In this document: positions 54,854 to 58,262 of the stretch, in pieces
How positions within the stretch are numbered: position 1 is the first letter of the stretch
Layout: the number at the start of each line of letters is the position of its first letter
Source of the DNA: Tagaea sp. CACIAM 22H2
GTDB lineage: Bacteria; Pseudomonadota; Alphaproteobacteria; CACIAM-22H2
Direction of reading: 5' to 3'
NCBI GenBank assembly: GCA_014444615.1
Contig: PVXE01000026.1
Span: 1 to 58,262 of the forward strand
Length of the DNA: 58,262 bases
The notes under the pieces: generated by a model
Seen by the model: only the letters and a program-made list of their open reading frames with translations
Told to the model about the DNA's origin: nothing
Databases searched by the model: none
Position numbers and translations under genes: made by a program

Positions 54854-55300
54854 ATGACCGGCACGCCGATCAGTCCAAAGTCGCATTATCGCGTGGAATT
54901 TGCCGCCTATCCGATCCTGGTCGTCGAGGATGATCCGGTCATGCGCCGCAATCTGATCCAGATGCTGCGCAATATCGGCTTCTACCAGATCCACGAAGCC
55001 GCCGACGGCGAGGCCGGGATCACCGCGCTGAAATCCATGGCGCATTGCGACGTGGTGCTGTCGGACATCACCATGGCGCCGGTCAGCGGGTTGAAATTCC
55101 TGGAGCGCGTGCGCACCGAATTGCAGCCGCCCGCGCGCGACGTGCCGGTCGTGTTCGTCACCGGCCACGGCGACGTCGACACCGTCAACAAAGCCAAACG
55201 TTTGCGCCCGGCGGGTTACGTGCTGAAGCCGGTGCAGGCCGACAAACTCTCCGCCCGGCTGGCGCAGTTATTGAACCTCAACGAAGCGGCGCCCGGTTAG
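54854..55300 (+). CDS. Single-domain (CheY-like) response regulator
   Basis: A 148-residue protein that is only a receiver domain after a ~20-residue tail. The acidic pair is VVEDDPVMRRNL, the phospho-acceptor Asp is in VVLSDITMAPVSGLKFL, Thr in VVFVTGHGD and Lys in GYVLKPVQADKL. No output domain is present, so it acts by protein interaction. It lies 28 bp before a hybrid kinase on the same strand, its likely partner. ATG 54854 preferred over 54782 because it matches the domain length. Confidence 0.85.
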   Translation: MTGTPISPKSHYRVEFAAYPILVVEDDPVMRRNLIQMLRNIGFYQIHEAADGEAGITALKSMAHCDVVLSDITMAPVSGLKFLERVRTELQPPARDVPVVFVTGHGDVDTVNKAKRLRPAGYVLKPVQADKLSARLAQLLNLNEAAPG

Positions 55301-55328
55301 GGCGCGCCGGGGGGAAACGATCGGGCGC

Positions 55329-58262
55329 ATGAAGGACAGCCAAGAGGGATATTTCACGCTGCGCGGCGCGCCCGCGCGCAGCAAATCGGACGAAGAACGC
55401 GATCGCGATCGCGCCGCCGAAACGATTCCGGCCGAAAAGATGGTGCGTCTGTCGGTGCGCGACGCGCCCGTGCTGACGGGCGGCGCGGGCGGCGGGCGGC
55501 TGTCCATCCTGGCGATGACGTTGCTGGGCTTCGGCGCGCTGGTCGGGGTGCTGGTCGCCTCGATCGTCACGGGCATCGTCCAGACGCGCGAGATCGGCGC
55601 CGAATTCGCGCGCCTGCGCGCGCTGAAGGAAGTCGCTGTCACGGCCGACACGATCGATCGTTCGCTGGGCCAGCTGCGCTTGTCGGTGCGCGAGTTCCTG
55701 AGTTCGGGCGATCCTAGCCACGCGGCGATCGCGCGCGTCAAACTCGTCGACATGGCCGAGTTGGTCGCCGACGCCAAACGCGACGAGCGCACGGGCGAGC
55801 GCGCGGCCGTGCTGGAGGCGATGCGCGAAGGTCTCGCGCGCTTCGGCAATGTGTTCGAGCAGGCGGCCGGCCTGCAATCCGACCGCAACATCGCCTACGA
55901 ACGCCTCGCCCTTATCGCCGAGCAGGCGGAGCTCAATCTGCGCGACATCGCGGCGACCCGCGCGGCCCAGCGCGACGCCGCCGGGGCGGCGCGCGCCAAT
56001 GCGCTGCGCGATTCGCTGATCGAAACGCGTACCTTGTCGCTTGCCTATCAGGCCGAACGCGGCCGCGCCGATCTTTCCGCCCGATTGGACGTGGCGCTGT
56101 CCGCCATCGAATGGGGACGCAGCGCGGTCGATCCCGATCTGGCGGCGGAGATCGCGGAAGTCGCGCGCGGTGCACGCGCCGTGCGTCTCGCCGCCGAAAC
56201 GTCGGAGGCGCTGGTCGCGCGCGGCATCGACGCGGAAGGGCGCGAAATCGAGCAACTGACCGAGCGTTTGCGCGCCTTGGCCGCGAGCGCGGAGGCCGGC
56301 CTCGTCACGCTGGTCGAACGGCGCGTGACCGATATGAGCGGCCAAGGCTTGGCGCTGATCGTTGTCGGCGCCGTGCTGGGCCTGCTGTCGGCGCTGGCGG
56401 TCGCGCGGCTCACCACCGGGCCCGTCCGCGACATCGCGCGCGCGCTGGAGGACGTGTCCGCGGGCCGCATCGACACGGCCATTCCCTATCTCGATTTCGG
56501 CAACGAGATCGGCCGTATGGCGCGCGCGACGGAGGTGTTCCGCCAAGCCATGTCGGAAATCCAGCGCGCGGAAACGGTTTTGCGCGCCAGCCTCGACAAC
56601 ATGGATCAAGGCTTGGCGCTGCTCGATGCGAACTACGAATTGCAGATCGTGAATTCGCGGTTCGCGCGCATGCTGGGGCTGCCCGCATCGGCGGCGCGGC
56701 GCGGCACGCCGATCGAAGAGATCATCCGCGCCTATTTCGAAGCGCATATCGCCGATCCGGGCCGGCGCGCGGCGGCGATCGCCGAGCGCATCGCCATCGC
56801 CAAACGCGGCGCGGCGCAGGACTTCGAATTGGCCGGGGCCGGCGGCAGCACGCTGGAAGTGCGCGTGCGGCCGATCCCGGAAGGCGGCGTGGTCTACACT
56901 TTCACCGATGTGACTCGAACGCGCGAAAGCGAGCGCGCGGCCAAGCAAGCGCGCGATTTTTTGGAATCCGTCATCGACGCGATGCCGGCCAACGTGAACG
57001 TCAAGGGCCGCGATCTGCGCTATACGATGTTCAACCGCTATCAGGCCGAAGTCTTCGGCTTCGACCGGCGCACCGCGATCGGCAAGCGGCTCGCCGATCT
57101 GGTGCCGCTCACGCCCAGCGCCACCCATGCCGCGCGCAACGAGGATCTCGACGTCGAGATCCTCGAAGGCAAGCGCAGCACGATCGTCTACGACTTCGAG
57201 AATATCGACGCGACCGGCCGCCATCGCGCATGGCTGACGACCAAGACCGCCGTGCGCGACGAAGCGGGCGACATCACCGGCGTGCTGACCGTTTCGATCG
57301 ATATCGGCGAACGGCGGAAACTCGAGCAGGCTTTGCGCGACGCGGCCCAAGCGGCCGAGGAGGCCGCGCGCGCCAAGTCGGAATTCCTGGCGGTGATGAG
57401 CCACGAAATCCGCACGCCGCTCAACGGCGTGATCGGCACGCTGGAATTGCTGCGCCGCCAGCCTTTGACGGCCGATCAGGCGGAACTCGCGGGCATCGCC
57501 CACGAAGCCGCGCAAAGCCTGATCCAGATCATCGGCGACATCCTCGACTTCTCGAAGATCGAGGCGGGAAAGCTGGAGCTTGAGAACGTACCGATCGCGC
57601 CGCGCCGCGTGATCGAAACCGTGGTCAACGCGCTGGAGCCGGCCGCTTCGGCCAAGGGCCTGCGATTGGCCAGCCGCATCGACGAAGGCTTACCCGAAGC
57701 CGTGCTCGGCGACGCGCTGCGCCTGCGCCAGGTGCTGTTCAACCTGGTCGGCAATGCGGTGAAGTTCACCGAGTCCGGCGAGATCGAAGTCGCCGTGACC
57801 CATGCGCCTGGCCCCAAGCGCTGGCGTTTCGCGATCCGCGATACCGGCATCGGCATGACGCAGGAGCAGCAAGCGCGGCTATTCGCCGCCTTCCATCAGG
57901 CCGACACGTCGACCACGCGCAAATACGGCGGCACGGGGCTGGGCCTGTCGATCTGCCGCGGCATCGTCGAGATGATGGGTGGCAAGATCGAAATCGACAG
58001 CCGGCCGGGCGAAGGATCGACCTTCCGCTTCGACGTGACGTTCGAGGAATGCGATCCGGCTTTGATCGTCGAATCGGAAATCGAAGTCGGCCGCCATCGT
58101 CTGCTGACGCCGGGCACGCGCGAGACCGCCTTGCGGCGCGGCCATTTGGTGCTGGTTGCGGAGGACAATCCGACCAACCAGCGCGTCGTGCGCAAGCAGC
58201 TCGAACAGCTCGGCTGCGCGGCCGATATCGCCGCCAACGGGCTGGAGGCGCTGGAGATGGCC
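55329..58262 (+). CDS. Hybrid sensor histidine kinase, partial
   Basis: At least 978 residues; the frame runs off the right edge inside the receiver domain. Two membrane segments (about 58-82 and 339-360) flank a helical periplasmic domain. HAMP follows at about 360-415, then two PAS-like domains (about 420-550 and 555-665). His692 lies in EFLAVMSHEIRTPLNGVIGTLELL, and the ATP domain has NLVGNAVKF, DTGIG and YGGTGLGLSI. The receiver begins near residue 940 with LVLVAEDNPTNQRVV. Start ATG 55329. Signal unknown. Confidence 0.9.
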   Translation, partial: MKDSQEGYFTLRGAPARSKSDEERDRDRAAETIPAEKMVRLSVRDAPVLTGGAGGGRLSILAMTLLGFGALVGVLVASIVTGIVQTREIGAEFARLRALKEVAVTADTIDRSLGQLRLSVREFLSSGDPSHAAIARVKLVDMAELVADAKRDERTGERAAVLEAMREGLARFGNVFEQAAGLQSDRNIAYERLALIAEQAELNLRDIAATRAAQRDAAGAARANALRDSLIETRTLSLAYQAERGRADLSARLDVALSAIEWGRSAVDPDLAAEIAEVARGARAVRLAAETSEALVARGIDAEGREIEQLTERLRALAASAEAGLVTLVERRVTDMSGQGLALIVVGAVLGLLSALAVARLTTGPVRDIARALEDVSAGRIDTAIPYLDFGNEIGRMARATEVFRQAMSEIQRAETVLRASLDNMDQGLALLDANYELQIVNSRFARMLGLPASAARRGTPIEEIIRAYFEAHIADPGRRAAAIAERIAIAKRGAAQDFELAGAGGSTLEVRVRPIPEGGVVYTFTDVTRTRESERAAKQARDFLESVIDAMPANVNVKGRDLRYTMFNRYQAEVFGFDRRTAIGKRLADLVPLTPSATHAARNEDLDVEILEGKRSTIVYDFENIDATGRHRAWLTTKTAVRDEAGDITGVLTVSIDIGERRKLEQALRDAAQAAEEAARAKSEFLAVMSHEIRTPLNGVIGTLELLRRQPLTADQAELAGIAHEAAQSLIQIIGDILDFSKIEAGKLELENVPIAPRRVIETVVNALEPAASAKGLRLASRIDEGLPEAVLGDALRLRQVLFNLVGNAVKFTESGEIEVAVTHAPGPKRWRFAIRDTGIGMTQEQQARLFAAFHQADTSTTRKYGGTGLGLSICRGIVEMMGGKIEIDSRPGEGSTFRFDVTFEECDPALIVESEIEVGRHRLLTPGTRETALRRGHLVLVAEDNPTNQRVVRKQLEQLGCAADIAANGLEALEMA

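Noticed and set aside
55278..57515. Minus-strand open frame of about 745 codons
   Set aside because: Antisense to the hybrid kinase, whose domains are all intact on the plus strand.

Overview
The window is about 58 kb of GC-rich, densely packed chromosome from an alphaproteobacterium, probably of the Rhodospirillales type. The reasons are the syntenic blocks it carries: ffh-rpsP-rimM-trmD-rplS-leuCDB-asd; dapF-mtaB-ftsY; pyrF-trpF-trpB-trpA-accD-folC; and ahcY/divL/tsaE-amgK-murU-addB-addA-trxA. Other pointers are a coq7-type ubiquinone hydroxylase, a DUF1150-Hsp20 pair, a DUF2336 protein and a PilZ-tailed chemoreceptor. I saw no rRNA, tRNA, CRISPR array, prophage or complete insertion sequence. 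Most genes are separated by a few bases or overlap by 4 nt (ATGA or GTGA), so long polycistronic units are likely.

Layout. 1-2.1 kb: two divergent tandem paralogues of a possible lysozyme-like family, the first cut by the window edge, then a 380-bp intergenic region with a candidate structured RNA. 2.1-6.3 kb: Hsp20/DUF1150, a small coiled-coil protein, and a Spy/CpxP-like periplasmic protein divergent from an OmpR/EnvZ-type two-component system. 6.3-12.2 kb: DsbB and Coq7, a CitE-like lyase with a prephenate-dehydratase-like partner, a LysE exporter, a secreted protein, aspartate-semialdehyde dehydrogenase and a phospholipid-methyltransferase-like enzyme. 12.2-19.7 kb: leucine biosynthesis (leuB, leuD, leuC, with an RDD membrane gene between leuD and leuC), then translation and secretion genes. 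19.9-20.6 kb: a VapBC-type toxin-antitoxin pair with a striking operator, lying between ffh and dapF-mtaB-ftsY.

23.7-24.2 kb: a long structured leader in front of a 16-codon lysine/alanine peptide gene with a strong terminator. 24.3-30 kb: EamA transporter, NUDIX hydrolase, a small protein, DUF2336 protein and an MCP-PilZ receptor. 29.99-30.26 kb: a 273-bp non-coding palindromic element with 34-bp inverted ends and two mirrored hairpins whose loops are complementary. 30.3-37.7 kb: allA, pgk, and the pyrF-trpFBA-accD-folC operon. 37.7-41 kb: an accessory insert (RCC1 propeller, TetR regulator, TPR protein) between folC and trxA. 41-50 kb: trxA, AddAB recombination nuclease, MurNAc recycling (amgK, murU) and tsaE. 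50-58 kb: ferredoxin-NADP reductase, a DivL-type pseudo-histidine kinase with Tyr instead of His, ahcY, a single-domain response regulator and a large hybrid sensor kinase cut by the right edge.

The core genes link amino-acid biosynthesis (Leu, Asp family, Trp), one-carbon/methyl metabolism (ahcY, folC), SRP targeting, ribosome maturation and cell-cycle signalling. The parts least explained by known gene content are the micropeptide locus, the palindromic element, the 1.85-2.09 kb candidate RNA and the multi-palindrome toxin-antitoxin operator.
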